Origin: Acidobacteriota bacterium
GTDB lineage: Bacteria > Acidobacteriota > Terriglobia > Acidiferrales > UBA7541
Reading direction: 5' to 3'
NCBI GenBank assembly: GCA_013289715.1
Contig: JABCZJ010000016.1
Location: forward strand, 1-64,000
Length of the DNA stretch: 64,000 nt
How positions within the stretch are numbered: the first letter of the stretch is position 1; every line of letters begins with the position of its first letter. The notes beneath the pieces were generated by a model. The model saw only the letters and a program-made list of their open reading frames with translations. It made no database searches and was not told the origin of the DNA. Position numbers and translations under genes: made by a program. This document shows, piece by piece, positions 16,206 to 24,570 of the stretch.

Positions 16206-19200
16206 TTGAAACCGTTGGCCGTTGTGTTGTGTATTCTCGCCCTGATTCTGGGCATCTCGCCAGGAACGCTCGCGCAAAATGCGCCCACAGGATCGATCGC
16301 CGGAACCGTTAAGGACAACTCCGCCGCGGTAATTCCCGCCGCCACGATTACAATCGCAAACGACTCCGGAGTGATACAAACCGGAACCGCGGACGAAAAA
16401 GGCGAGTTCCACATCGACGGCTTGGCGCCTGGTTCCTATACCGTGACCGTGCAAGGGCCGGGAATGAAGGATTTCACGGCGAAGAATGTTGTCGTAACCG
16501 CGGATCAAATCGCGCACGTTGATGCGACGATGACGCCCTCGGCACTGAGTACCTCCATTAACGTCGAGGGCCAGTCGGTCACTCAAGTTGAGACAGAGAG
16601 CGCGACGATCGGCGGGACGCTTACCAGCCAGGAAGTCGTCTCGCTCGGTTTGAACGGACGCAACTTTACACAATTGATCGCCTTGGCTCCCGGCGTCAGC
16701 AACCAGACAGGACAGGACGAAGCGCTTGTCGGCGTGAAGGGAAGCGTGAATTACAGCGTGAACGGCGGACGTGTGGAGTACAACACCTACGACGTGGATG
16801 GCGGCGACGTTCTAAATGCCAGCATCAACGGCAGCAAGAGCACGCTGATCGTGTATCCGAGCATTGACGCCATCGCCGAACTGCAAGTGCTGACTTCCAA
16901 TTACGGCGCGATGTACGGGCGCAGCGCCTCGGGCACAATCCTGGCGACCACGAAAACCGGTGGCAACAGTTTTCACGGCGACGGTTACGCCTTCTTCCGC
17001 AACAACATTTTTAACGACCGTAACTATTTTGACCAGACCAAGCACGCACCGACCTACGAAAAGTATGATCCGGGATTTACGATTGGCGGGCCGCTATATA
17101 TTCCCGACCACTACAACACCGCGAAGGACAAAACATTTTTCTTCTGGTCGGAGGAATATCGTCACGACAAAGAACCGGTCGAGTTCAACCAGGCCGTGCC
17201 CGGTCTCGCCGAGCGAAATTGCGCCCTGGCTGCCAGCGTAAATCCGTTCTGTGCGAATCCGTTGGTGCCCGGCTCCGTGTTCGGTGATTTCAGCGACGTC
17301 TGCCCAACCGTGACTGGGAGCCAGGGTCAGGTTGCCTTTACGCGTGCGCCTGGGGGTAGCCTGCCTTATTTCCCCGACTGTCCTTCCACATCGGCGGGCT
17401 CCGGCCTCACGGGCGTAACGTATCCTGGAAATCTGGTTCCGATGGATCCTCGCTCCTTTGCGATGATCAACACCAACCTAATACCGGCGCCCAATAGCAC
17501 CTCAGGCTGCAACTCCTCGGTGGGCTCGTGCTACGACACCACCGTCTCACCGCTGACAACGTGGCGCGAAGACCTTATTCGCATCGACCACAATTTCACA
17601 ACCAAGGAAAAGGCTTCTTTTCGCTACATTCACGACGATTGGAAGACGGTGGTCACCACGCCGGAGTGGGCTTTCGTGCATAACAGCTTTCCGACCGTGG
17701 AAAATAACTTCGTCGGTCCTGGCACCAGCTTGATCGCGCACTTCACCAGCACAATTACCAATACATTCTTGAACGACTTCGCGATGGCTTATACCACCGA
17801 TCACATTACGCTCACGGATATTCCCGGACCGGGCGTGGCGACGTTGGTGCCGCCAGCACAAATTACAAATCCCCCGTGTTTTGGACCCGGGCCACCCCCT
17901 TGCGGAATTGGTTACATTTTCAACAACGGCTTCGGCGGGAAAATTCCCGGAATCATCATCGGCGGCACAAACGCGTCCTACGGAGGCAAGGGCTTTGCCG
18001 TCGATCCGGGATACATGCCCTGGCATCACTCCAATCCCACTTACAGTCCCAGGGACGACGCCACGATTGCTGTCGGCAGCAAACATACGATTGATTTTGG
18101 CGCGCTAGCCATCATTGCCCAGCGCAATGAAGTGAATCCGCCCGTGGGCGCAAATATTGGAGATTTGCAGGGGCTGGTTTCGTTTTCCAACCAAAACACA
18201 AAGTCCACCACCGGAAATGCGTTTGCTGACTTTGAAACACCGATCATTCAGACGTTCCAGCAAGACAGCGCGCAAAGCATCTACCACAACAATTACAAAA
18301 TCCTGGAACCGTACATACAGGACGACTGGAAGGTCACCCCCCGGCTCACACTGAACCTCGGCGTGCGGCTCAGCATTTTCGGACGCTATCAGGAGAAAAA
18401 CCTAGCTTCCTATAATTGGGTCGCTTCGCAGTTCAGTTCCGCTCTCGCTTCGCAAGTAAGCGTGAATCCGACGAGCGGTGCGCTGGTTTTTGCAGGGACG
18501 CAGAATAACGTGCCGCTGGATGTGAACAACGTGGATTCGCATCTGACAAACGGCGTGCTGCGTTGCGGCGTGAGCAAGTACGCGAATGGGGCCACGGTGC
18601 CGGCAAGCTGCTTGACCGCTCCGCTGGTGAATCCCGCGCCGCGCATAGGTTTCGCCTGGGATCCGTTCGGCAACGGCAAGACATCGATTCGCGCGGGCTA
18701 CGGAATTTTCTGGGAACACGGAACTGGAAACGAGGCCAACACCGGTTCGCTGGAGGGCAGCGCGGGCAACAAGTCCGCGGGCGGTGTGCTGGACATGACG
18801 CAGTATTTTCCGTCCGACTGGCAATGCATCGGAAACGCGGCCGCGGTCTGCTCAAGTCAAGGCGCGGGCCTGTCGTTTCCGCTAAACCTGACCTCCATCC
18901 CGACGCATATGAAATGGTCCGACGCGCAGCAGTGGAGCCTGAGCGTGCAACGCGAACTGCCCTGGAACATGATGGGATCGATCGCGTACGTGGGCAGCCG
19001 AGGCTCGCACTTGACGGCGGAGCTACAAGAGAATCAGTTGATACCGGTGAATTCCTCGCAGAATCCGTTTACGCCTGGGCAACCGCTGACGTTTGATGTC
19101 TGCTCGAATGCCGGAACCGGCACCGGGCCCAACGGGCAGCCTATCGGACCCGGCTCGCCGGGGTTCGTTAATCTGGAAGCTGCTTGCTTGGGCTATCCAT

Positions 19201-20207
19201 CGTTTGTTCCCAGCCCCAATGCATTGCGCCAGCCCGGAACGGCCATCGCACCCGGACTCGGGCAGGTGTTCTCGCTGCAAAATGTGGCGAACTCCGCGTA
19301 CAACGCGATGCAGATCACGCTGCGGCGCACCAAGGGACCGGTCACGCTGGGAGTTTCGTACACTTACAGCCACTCGATTGACGATTCCTCGGACCGCACT
19401 TCGACGGTGTTCGTCAATGCTTACGATCTGGAGCAGAATCGCGCCAGCTCCGACTTCGACGAGCGCCACCTGTTGAACATTGACTACATCTACGATTTGC
19501 CCGTGGGCCACTTTCTCGATTTCTGGCAGAAAGGCTGGCGCGAGATTGCCGCGCAGCCCCCCGTCAAACCCAAGAAGTGCGACTGTCCGGTTGAGCCAGT
19601 GCACGATTTTTCCGAAGTGCACAAGGAATTGGTCAGCGGTTGGCAGCTTTCAGGAATTACGCTGTATGCGTCGGGGACTCCTTACAGCGTCCTGAACGCC
19701 GGCAGTCCCAACCTGGTCTCTGTGCCTGACAACGCTGGCGTGGCCGCGGTTACGGGACCGGGGTCGTATCCAGACGTTGTTACGAATCCGCCGCGAACCT
19801 ACGAGCCAACTACCAACGGTGTGATCGGCGGCAGCTTCGGTCCGCTGCTGGGAAATCCCGCGCAGTTTACGGCTCCGGAAGGGCTTACGTACGGAGACGC
19901 GGGGAGAAATTTCCTGAACAATCCAAGCCGCCTTAACTTTGATATGTCCCTGCTGAAGAACGTGAAAATCAAAGAAGGCTACACGCTGCAATTCCGGCTG
20001 GAATCGTTCAATACTTTCAACCACACCCAGTTCCGGGTGTACGACCCCATGAACCCGGGCGATACCGGCAACAACGTAATTAATTGTTATGGTGGCGCGA
20101 CGAATTCGGCGGGTGATCGTTCCTGCCTCGCGGGCAATTCGTTCCTGCATCCCGTAGACGCGCACCGGCCCAGAACGATTCAGATCGGCGTGAAGTTCAT
20201 GTTTTAA
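16206..20207 (+). CDS. Oar-type TonB-dependent outer-membrane receptor
   Basis: This 1333-residue protein starts with a signal peptide (LAVVLCILALILGISPGTLAQ). A carboxypeptidase-regulatory-like domain follows (about residues 28-105, GSIAGTVKDNSAAVIPAA). Next comes a plug domain (about 120-230, with LNGRNFTQLIALAPGV and DVDGGD) and a long beta-barrel ending in aromatic IGVKFMF. This architecture matches the Oar-like receptors that are greatly expanded in Acidobacteria. The receptor would take up an oligosaccharide, peptide or other large ligand using TonB energy, but the ligand is unknown. The start codon is TTG, supported by AGGGAG. It is a single gene between the flippase and a methyltransferase. 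Confidence 0.92.
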   Translation: MKPLAVVLCILALILGISPGTLAQNAPTGSIAGTVKDNSAAVIPAATITIANDSGVIQTGTADEKGEFHIDGLAPGSYTVTVQGPGMKDFTAKNVVVTADQIAHVDATMTPSALSTSINVEGQSVTQVETESATIGGTLTSQEVVSLGLNGRNFTQLIALAPGVSNQTGQDEALVGVKGSVNYSVNGGRVEYNTYDVDGGDVLNASINGSKSTLIVYPSIDAIAELQVLTSNYGAMYGRSASGTILATTKTGGNSFHGDGYAFFRNNIFNDRNYFDQTKHAPTYEKYDPGFTIGGPLYIPDHYNTAKDKTFFFWSEEYRHDKEPVEFNQAVPGLAERNCALAASVNPFCANPLVPGSVFGDFSDVCPTVTGSQGQVAFTRAPGGSLPYFPDCPSTSAGSGLTGVTYPGNLVPMDPRSFAMINTNLIPAPNSTSGCNSSVGSCYDTTVSPLTTWREDLIRIDHNFTTKEKASFRYIHDDWKTVVTTPEWAFVHNSFPTVENNFVGPGTSLIAHFTSTITNTFLNDFAMAYTTDHITLTDIPGPGVATLVPPAQITNPPCFGPGPPPCGIGYIFNNGFGGKIPGIIIGGTNASYGGKGFAVDPGYMPWHHSNPTYSPRDDATIAVGSKHTIDFGALAIIAQRNEVNPPVGANIGDLQGLVSFSNQNTKSTTGNAFADFETPIIQTFQQDSAQSIYHNNYKILEPYIQDDWKVTPRLTLNLGVRLSIFGRYQEKNLASYNWVASQFSSALASQVSVNPTSGALVFAGTQNNVPLDVNNVDSHLTNGVLRCGVSKYANGATVPASCLTAPLVNPAPRIGFAWDPFGNGKTSIRAGYGIFWEHGTGNEANTGSLEGSAGNKSAGGVLDMTQYFPSDWQCIGNAAAVCSSQGAGLSFPLNLTSIPTHMKWSDAQQWSLSVQRELPWNMMGSIAYVGSRGSHLTAELQENQLIPVNSSQNPFTPGQPLTFDVCSNAGTGTGPNGQPIGPGSPGFVNLEAACLGYPSFVPSPNALRQPGTAIAPGLGQVFSLQNVANSAYNAMQITLRRTKGPVTLGVSYTYSHSIDDSSDRTSTVFVNAYDLEQNRASSDFDERHLLNIDYIYDLPVGHFLDFWQKGWREIAAQPPVKPKKCDCPVEPVHDFSEVHKELVSGWQLSGITLYASGTPYSVLNAGSPNLVSVPDNAGVAAVTGPGSYPDVVTNPPRTYEPTTNGVIGGSFGPLLGNPAQFTAPEGLTYGDAGRNFLNNPSRLNFDMSLLKNVKIKEGYTLQFRLESFNTFNHTQFRVYDPMNPGDTGNNVINCYGGATNSAGDRSCLAGNSFLHPVDAHRPRTIQIGVKFMF

Positions 20208-20317
20208 GAAGGATTTCGGCCGGGACTTGAAGAATGCGGCACTCGGAGAAAAGAAACGTCCCATGAGATGGTCGAGAAGGGACACTGCCATGCGTGGAAA
20301 CAAAATGGAGACGATTA

Positions 20318-21058
20318 ATGGGTTTAGCGGGGTACCGGCGCGGAGCGAATTCAAGCCAAGAGATTAATCCCGCGACTGCTACGCGCGACGTCCGGCTGCG
20401 AAAGAGTCTCAGTAGGTTTCTGCTGCCGCGCCATTCCGTGTTCCTAGATCAAATGAACTGGTCCGCCCGGTGGCTGGAGACCGTGCGCCGTTATTCAAAT
20501 TGCGCGCAGTTCGCTGTTCGGGAAAAAATGTACAGCCACCTGAACGGCGAATACCTAGGTGACGGCAAGAAACCGATCGATTATCTCGAATTTGGCGTCT
20601 ACGAAGGGCGCAGTCTCGCGTACTGGACCGCTTTGAACGCTCATCCGGATAGCCGCTTCTTTGGCTTCGATTCGTTCGAAGGCCTGCCCGAAGGGTGGAA
20701 CCGCGAGAATCCAGTCGGATCCTACAACGCTGAAGGAAAAATCCCGCAGATAGACGACTCACGTGTTCAGTTCGTCGTTGGCTGGTTTCAGAAGTCCTTG
20801 CCGCCATTCCTGGTTTCCCACCGACCGAAAAGTCCGCTCGTCCTTCATTGCGATGGCGACCTCTACTCGTCCACGCTGTGCTCCTTGGCCTCCATGGACC
20901 CATGGATAGTGCCGGGCACGCTCATTATCTTTGACGAGTTTTTCGATCCGGTGCACGAGTATCGTGCGTTAGAGGATTACGCCGCCGCCTACATGCGGAA
21001 GTATGAAGTGGTCGCTGCCACGCGGGATTTCGTCCAGGCGGCCATCAAGATCACCTAG
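20318..21058 (+). CDS. TylF-like SAM-dependent methyltransferase (copy 1)
   Basis: This 246-residue class I methyltransferase is of the macrocin O-methyltransferase (TylF) type. The SAM-binding segment is YLEFGVYEGRS, then FGFDSFEGLPEGWN, a GKIPQIDDSRVQFVVGWFQ block, the metal/acidic segment HCDGDLYSST, and VPGTLIIFDEFFDPVHEYRA. It shares this entire set with the gene at 44395-45096, so the two are paralogues. It probably methylates a sugar hydroxyl, for example in the nearby polysaccharide. ATG 20318 has GGAG (20307-20310) seven bases upstream; an in-frame GTG at 20294 has none. It is convergent with the end of the polysaccharide operon at 21346, with 287 bases between in which I see no clear feature. 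Confidence 0.88.
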   Translation: MGLAGYRRGANSSQEINPATATRDVRLRKSLSRFLLPRHSVFLDQMNWSARWLETVRRYSNCAQFAVREKMYSHLNGEYLGDGKKPIDYLEFGVYEGRSLAYWTALNAHPDSRFFGFDSFEGLPEGWNRENPVGSYNAEGKIPQIDDSRVQFVVGWFQKSLPPFLVSHRPKSPLVLHCDGDLYSSTLCSLASMDPWIVPGTLIIFDEFFDPVHEYRALEDYAAAYMRKYEVVAATRDFVQAAIKIT

Positions 21059-21345
21059 TTACGCCCGACCACTCAGTACGCTGGGGGCAGCGTGCCCGCC
21101 CTACCCGCAGTTCAACGGTTCCACCACAAGAATTCCTTTGCACTCGCGAGCGTCCCGCCATCTTGCCGTCGAGATTTAATCCACGCATATGCGCTGCGGA
21201 TGTCGCGCTCGGAGTTGGGTCCGCTGTTGCGGTAAGCTGCATCCCACAAAGTAAAGTCTCTATGACTTGCGCAAGACCGCTCAGGAAATGACCGATGACA
21301 CGAAGGCACTAGCGCGAGGCCGCACTTCAAGTGTCGCGTTGCCCC

Positions 21346-22095
21346 TTAGAATTGCTTCGGAGCGGGATGAAGACGCGGCGTGAACAGACGCAAGGTCTTG
21401 ACGAGAACTAAACGGATCGCGGTAAGTATCAGCTTTACATCCTCGGCGAAGCGGATGTTCTCGCAGTAGGCGAGGTCGGTCTCGAGTTTTGCTGGCAGGA
21501 CAGTTGTGAGGTAAAACGCTTCTTTGTCGGGCTGGCTGGCGAGCAATTCCTCTTCATTTACGTGCGCATTGGTGGCTGGGCCGGTGACGCCGGGTTTCGC
21601 GAGCAGTATCCTTAGTTGTTGCTCCGTGTATTTCGCGGTGTATTCGGGCACCTCAGGTCGCGGCCCCACCAAGGACATGTGACCGGCCACCACGTTCATC
21701 AACTGAGGGAGTTCATCCACTTTCGACTTTCGCAGCCAATACCCGAGCGGCGTGATCCTAGGATCTCCGGCGGCGGTCAGGAGCGCGCCCTTGGCCGTGC
21801 TGTTCCCCCTCATGGAGCGAAATTTGAAAATGAGAAATAGTGTGCCAAACTGGCCCGTTCTCCGCTGTCGAAAAAACGCGGGCCCGGGGCTCGTCCAACG
21901 AACTGCCGCGGAGACCGCAATGAGCAGCGGCGACAACAGGACCAGCCCCACGGAAGCGAGCGCCAGATCGAGCCAGCGTTTGCCGGCTCGCTGGTAGAAG
22001 GTCTGACTCGCACGGGATTGCGAGACGGCGTCCACGGAGACGGAGCCGTACGGGCGAAACTCGGGACGTGCGACCAAATCGGACTCTTCTCTCAT
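21346..22095 (-). CDS. initiating sugar-phosphate transferase (PglC/WcaJ catalytic type)
   Basis: This 249-residue monotopic phosphoglycosyl transferase has a re-entrant hydrophobic helix (LDLALASVGLVLLSPLLIAV), then FFRQRRTGQFG, FKFRSM, KVDELPQLMNV and MSLVGPRPEVPEY. These are the conserved catalytic and substrate motifs of the bacterial sugar transferase family. It lacks the extra N-terminal membrane domain of full-length WbaP/WcaJ, so it is of the short PglC type. It would attach the first sugar-1-phosphate of the repeat unit to undecaprenyl phosphate. Its ATG overlaps the aminotransferase stop by ATGA, so translation is probably coupled. It is the last gene of the operon. Confidence 0.92.
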   Translation of the reverse strand: MREESDLVARPEFRPYGSVSVDAVSQSRASQTFYQRAGKRWLDLALASVGLVLLSPLLIAVSAAVRWTSPGPAFFRQRRTGQFGTLFLIFKFRSMRGNSTAKGALLTAAGDPRITPLGYWLRKSKVDELPQLMNVVAGHMSLVGPRPEVPEYTAKYTEQQLRILLAKPGVTGPATNAHVNEEELLASQPDKEAFYLTTVLPAKLETDLAYCENIRFAEDVKLILTAIRLVLVKTLRLFTPRLHPAPKQF

Positions 22096-23258
22096 CTTTT
22101 GAATTTGCTCGCAATATCGTGAAGCGCTTCAATCACTCGATCGGACTCTTCGTCGCTCATCGCGGCAAAAAGCGGCAGCGATATCGCGCCTTGAAAGCGT
22201 TCTTCGGCGTAGGGAAACTGGCCGCGACGATAACCAAGCCCCTGATAAAGCGTGTGCCGATGCAACGGAATGAAATGCACGGAAGTTCCGATGCCTCGCA
22301 GTTTCAGTTCTTCGATCACGCGGTCCCGGTCAATGCACAGGTAAGCCGAGTTCGCTTCGATTACGTAAAGATGCCACGCGTGAGACAGGCCTTCCGGAAC
22401 CACGGGAAGCTTGAATGCCTCCAGTTCCCGCAAGGCTGCGCTGTAACGCGCGGCCAGAGCGTTGCGCCGCGCGCACATGCGATCGCATTTCGCGAGCTGT
22501 GCGATGCCGATCGCAGCCTGCATGTCTGTCAGATTGTATTTGTAGCCCATTTCCAGAATGTCATAACGCCACGAACCTTCCGCTGTATAACGCTTCCATG
22601 CATCTTTGCTGATCCCGTGCAGGCTCAGCATCCGAATGCGTTCGGCATATTCCTGATTGGCTGTGGTGATCATGCCGCCTTCGCCGGTGGTCATCGTCTT
22701 CGTAGCGTAAAAGGAAAAGCAGGTGATATCGGCCAACGTGCCGACCATTTTGCCGCGATGCAGCGCGGGCAATGCGTGAGCCGCATCATCAACAATCTTG
22801 AGGCCGTGCCGCTGCGCGATATCTAGAATCGCGTCCATATCGCACGCATGACCCGCATAGTGCACGGGAATGATTGCCTTGGTGCGGCTGGTAATCGCTC
22901 GCTCAATCTGCTGCGGATCAATGTGAAACGTTCCGGGCGCGCAATCAACGAGTACCGGTCGCGCTTTGAAGTAGAGCACCACTTCCGCCGTGGAGGCGAA
23001 GGTCATCGTCGGAAGAATCACCTCCTCGGCTTCGCCAATGCCGATCGCTGCAAGCGCCAGGTTCAGCGCTGCGGTACACGAACTCAATGCCACGGCGTGT
23101 TCGCTGCCAATGTACTTCGCAAACGCCGCCTCGAACTCTCGTACGCGCGGGCCGGTGGTCAGCCATCCGCTTCGCAACACTTCCACAACCGCGTTGATTT
23201 CGTCCTCTTCGATCAACGCACGGCTGAAAGGCAGAAAATTGGTCGCAAGAACCGTCAT
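22092..23258 (-). CDS. DegT/DnrJ-family PLP aminotransferase (sugar nucleotide)
   Basis: This 388-residue protein has a fold-type I aminotransferase pattern. The opening is LPFSRALIEEDEINAVVEVLRSGWLTTGP, followed by the phosphate-binding LSSCTAALNLAL, IPVHYAGHACDM, DDAAHALPAL, and the catalytic Lys in SFYATKTMTTGEGG. The pattern around the Lys and the HYAGH segment resemble 4-aminotransferases of the PglE/ArnB/PseC kind. It probably aminates a 4-keto sugar nucleotide that the adjacent initiating transferase then uses. ATG 23258 has AGGAGG eight bases upstream, clearly better than the frame opening at 23363, which would overlap the previous gene. No 4,6-dehydratase is seen beside it, so the keto sugar must come from elsewhere. 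Confidence 0.88.
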   Translation of the reverse strand: MTVLATNFLPFSRALIEEDEINAVVEVLRSGWLTTGPRVREFEAAFAKYIGSEHAVALSSCTAALNLALAAIGIGEAEEVILPTMTFASTAEVVLYFKARPVLVDCAPGTFHIDPQQIERAITSRTKAIIPVHYAGHACDMDAILDIAQRHGLKIVDDAAHALPALHRGKMVGTLADITCFSFYATKTMTTGEGGMITTANQEYAERIRMLSLHGISKDAWKRYTAEGSWRYDILEMGYKYNLTDMQAAIGIAQLAKCDRMCARRNALAARYSAALRELEAFKLPVVPEGLSHAWHLYVIEANSAYLCIDRDRVIEELKLRGIGTSVHFIPLHRHTLYQGLGYRRGQFPYAEERFQGAISLPLFAAMSDEESDRVIEALHDIASKFKR

Positions 23259-23296
23259 CACACTGGCCTCCTGGGGAAATGCACTGCGGGTTCGAG

Positions 23297-24550
23297 CTAG
23301 AATTCCGACGCGTCGGCGCGAACTTCCTCGCGCGCGCGGTTTGGGCGCAGCTGCGCCACCCAATCACGAATTATAGTGGACCACTGCAGGTGTTTTTCGA
23401 CGAAAGCGCGTCCGTTTCGGCCAAACTCCTGCGCTAATTTCGGATTCTCGATAAGTAGAAGAATCGCGCTAGCCAAGGCTTCCGGATTTTCGGGCGCCAC
23501 CACAATTCCGGCCTTGGATTTTTCCACCAGGCGCGCGGTTTCGCCCTTCCCCACAAAAATCAATGCCTTCGCGGACGCCAGTACGGGAAAAATCTTCGAA
23601 GGCCGGGCTTCGTCATAGAGTGGAATCGGAAGCAACGATGCCAGCCCGCATTCGGCGATGGAAAAATAGGGTGGAAGCTTTTCGATTGGCACCGGATCGA
23701 GAAAAGTCACGTTGCCGAGCCGCATCTGCTGCCGCTGCTGCTGGAGCTCGGGTTTTGCCGAGCCATCTCCGACAAACAGAAAATGAATCTGGGTTTCGCT
23801 CGAGAGCAAGTTCGCGGCATCCAGCACGTAGTTGAGTCCGTGCGCGGTCCCCAGTGTCCCCGCCCACAGAATGATTTTCTTGCCCTCGAGGCCGAGCTTG
23901 CGCTTTAGAGCTTCGTCGGGGGCTCGCGATTGAAAGTGAGTGGTATCCACTCCGTTTGGGAGGAATAGGAGCTTATCGGCCGGAACTTCTTTTTCCTGCA
24001 GCAGGCGCTCACGCAGGCCATCCGTTACGGCATTCACACGCGCGGCTTTGCGGTAACTCCATTGCTCGAGCTTGAAGAGTAAGCGAATGAGAAGCCCGCG
24101 CTCCATAAAGCCGCCTTCCAGAATAATGTCCGGCCAAAGGTCAGCGACATTGAATATGTAAGGCACCTGCCACAAGAGGCCCGCGATATAGGCCGGAATG
24201 CTCAGCAGAATCGGCGGTGACTCGACAAAAATGAAATCTGGCTTTCGCGCTCGCAGCAACGCGAAGAGAGACGTGATCATGAACGATGAATAATTCAGCA
24301 TGCGCGCGAAGCCACCGCCCATCGCGGCATAGATCCAGACGCGGTGCACGCGAATGCCGTCGCTTTCCTCGCGGCGATAAAAACATCCGCCGTAGCCGGG
24401 GAAAATGCGGCCGCGGGGATAATTCGGAAGCGCCGTCACCACTTCCACCTGATGCCCCAGGCGATGCAGTTCGGTTGCCGTCGAACGCAGCCGTGTTTGT
24501 GCGCCGCCGATCTCCGGAGGAAAATATTGAGTTAGGATCAGGAATTTCAT
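23297..24550 (-). CDS. family 4 glycosyltransferase, WbuB-like
   Basis: This 417-residue GT-B enzyme opens FLILTQYFPPEIGGAQTRL and continues with VVTALPNYPRGRIFPGY, NVADLWPD, LPNGVDTTHF, LWAGTLGTAHGL and the donor-binding YDEARPSKIFPVLASA region. The opening and 'NYPRG..FPGY' match WbuB-type transferases that extend O-antigen or capsule repeat units with aminosugars. ATG 24550 begins exactly at the fold. A longer frame to 24871 would run through the preceding asparagine synthase and has no coding character. It lies 20 bases after the asparagine synthase stop. It is probably cytoplasmic, at the inner membrane face. Confidence 0.9.
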   Translation of the reverse strand: MKFLILTQYFPPEIGGAQTRLRSTATELHRLGHQVEVVTALPNYPRGRIFPGYGGCFYRREESDGIRVHRVWIYAAMGGGFARMLNYSSFMITSLFALLRARKPDFIFVESPPILLSIPAYIAGLLWQVPYIFNVADLWPDIILEGGFMERGLLIRLLFKLEQWSYRKAARVNAVTDGLRERLLQEKEVPADKLLFLPNGVDTTHFQSRAPDEALKRKLGLEGKKIILWAGTLGTAHGLNYVLDAANLLSSETQIHFLFVGDGSAKPELQQQRQQMRLGNVTFLDPVPIEKLPPYFSIAECGLASLLPIPLYDEARPSKIFPVLASAKALIFVGKGETARLVEKSKAGIVVAPENPEALASAILLLIENPKLAQEFGRNGRAFVEKHLQWSTIIRDWVAQLRPNRAREEVRADASEF

Positions 24551-24570
24551 TATTTGTCGTGCCGAATTGT

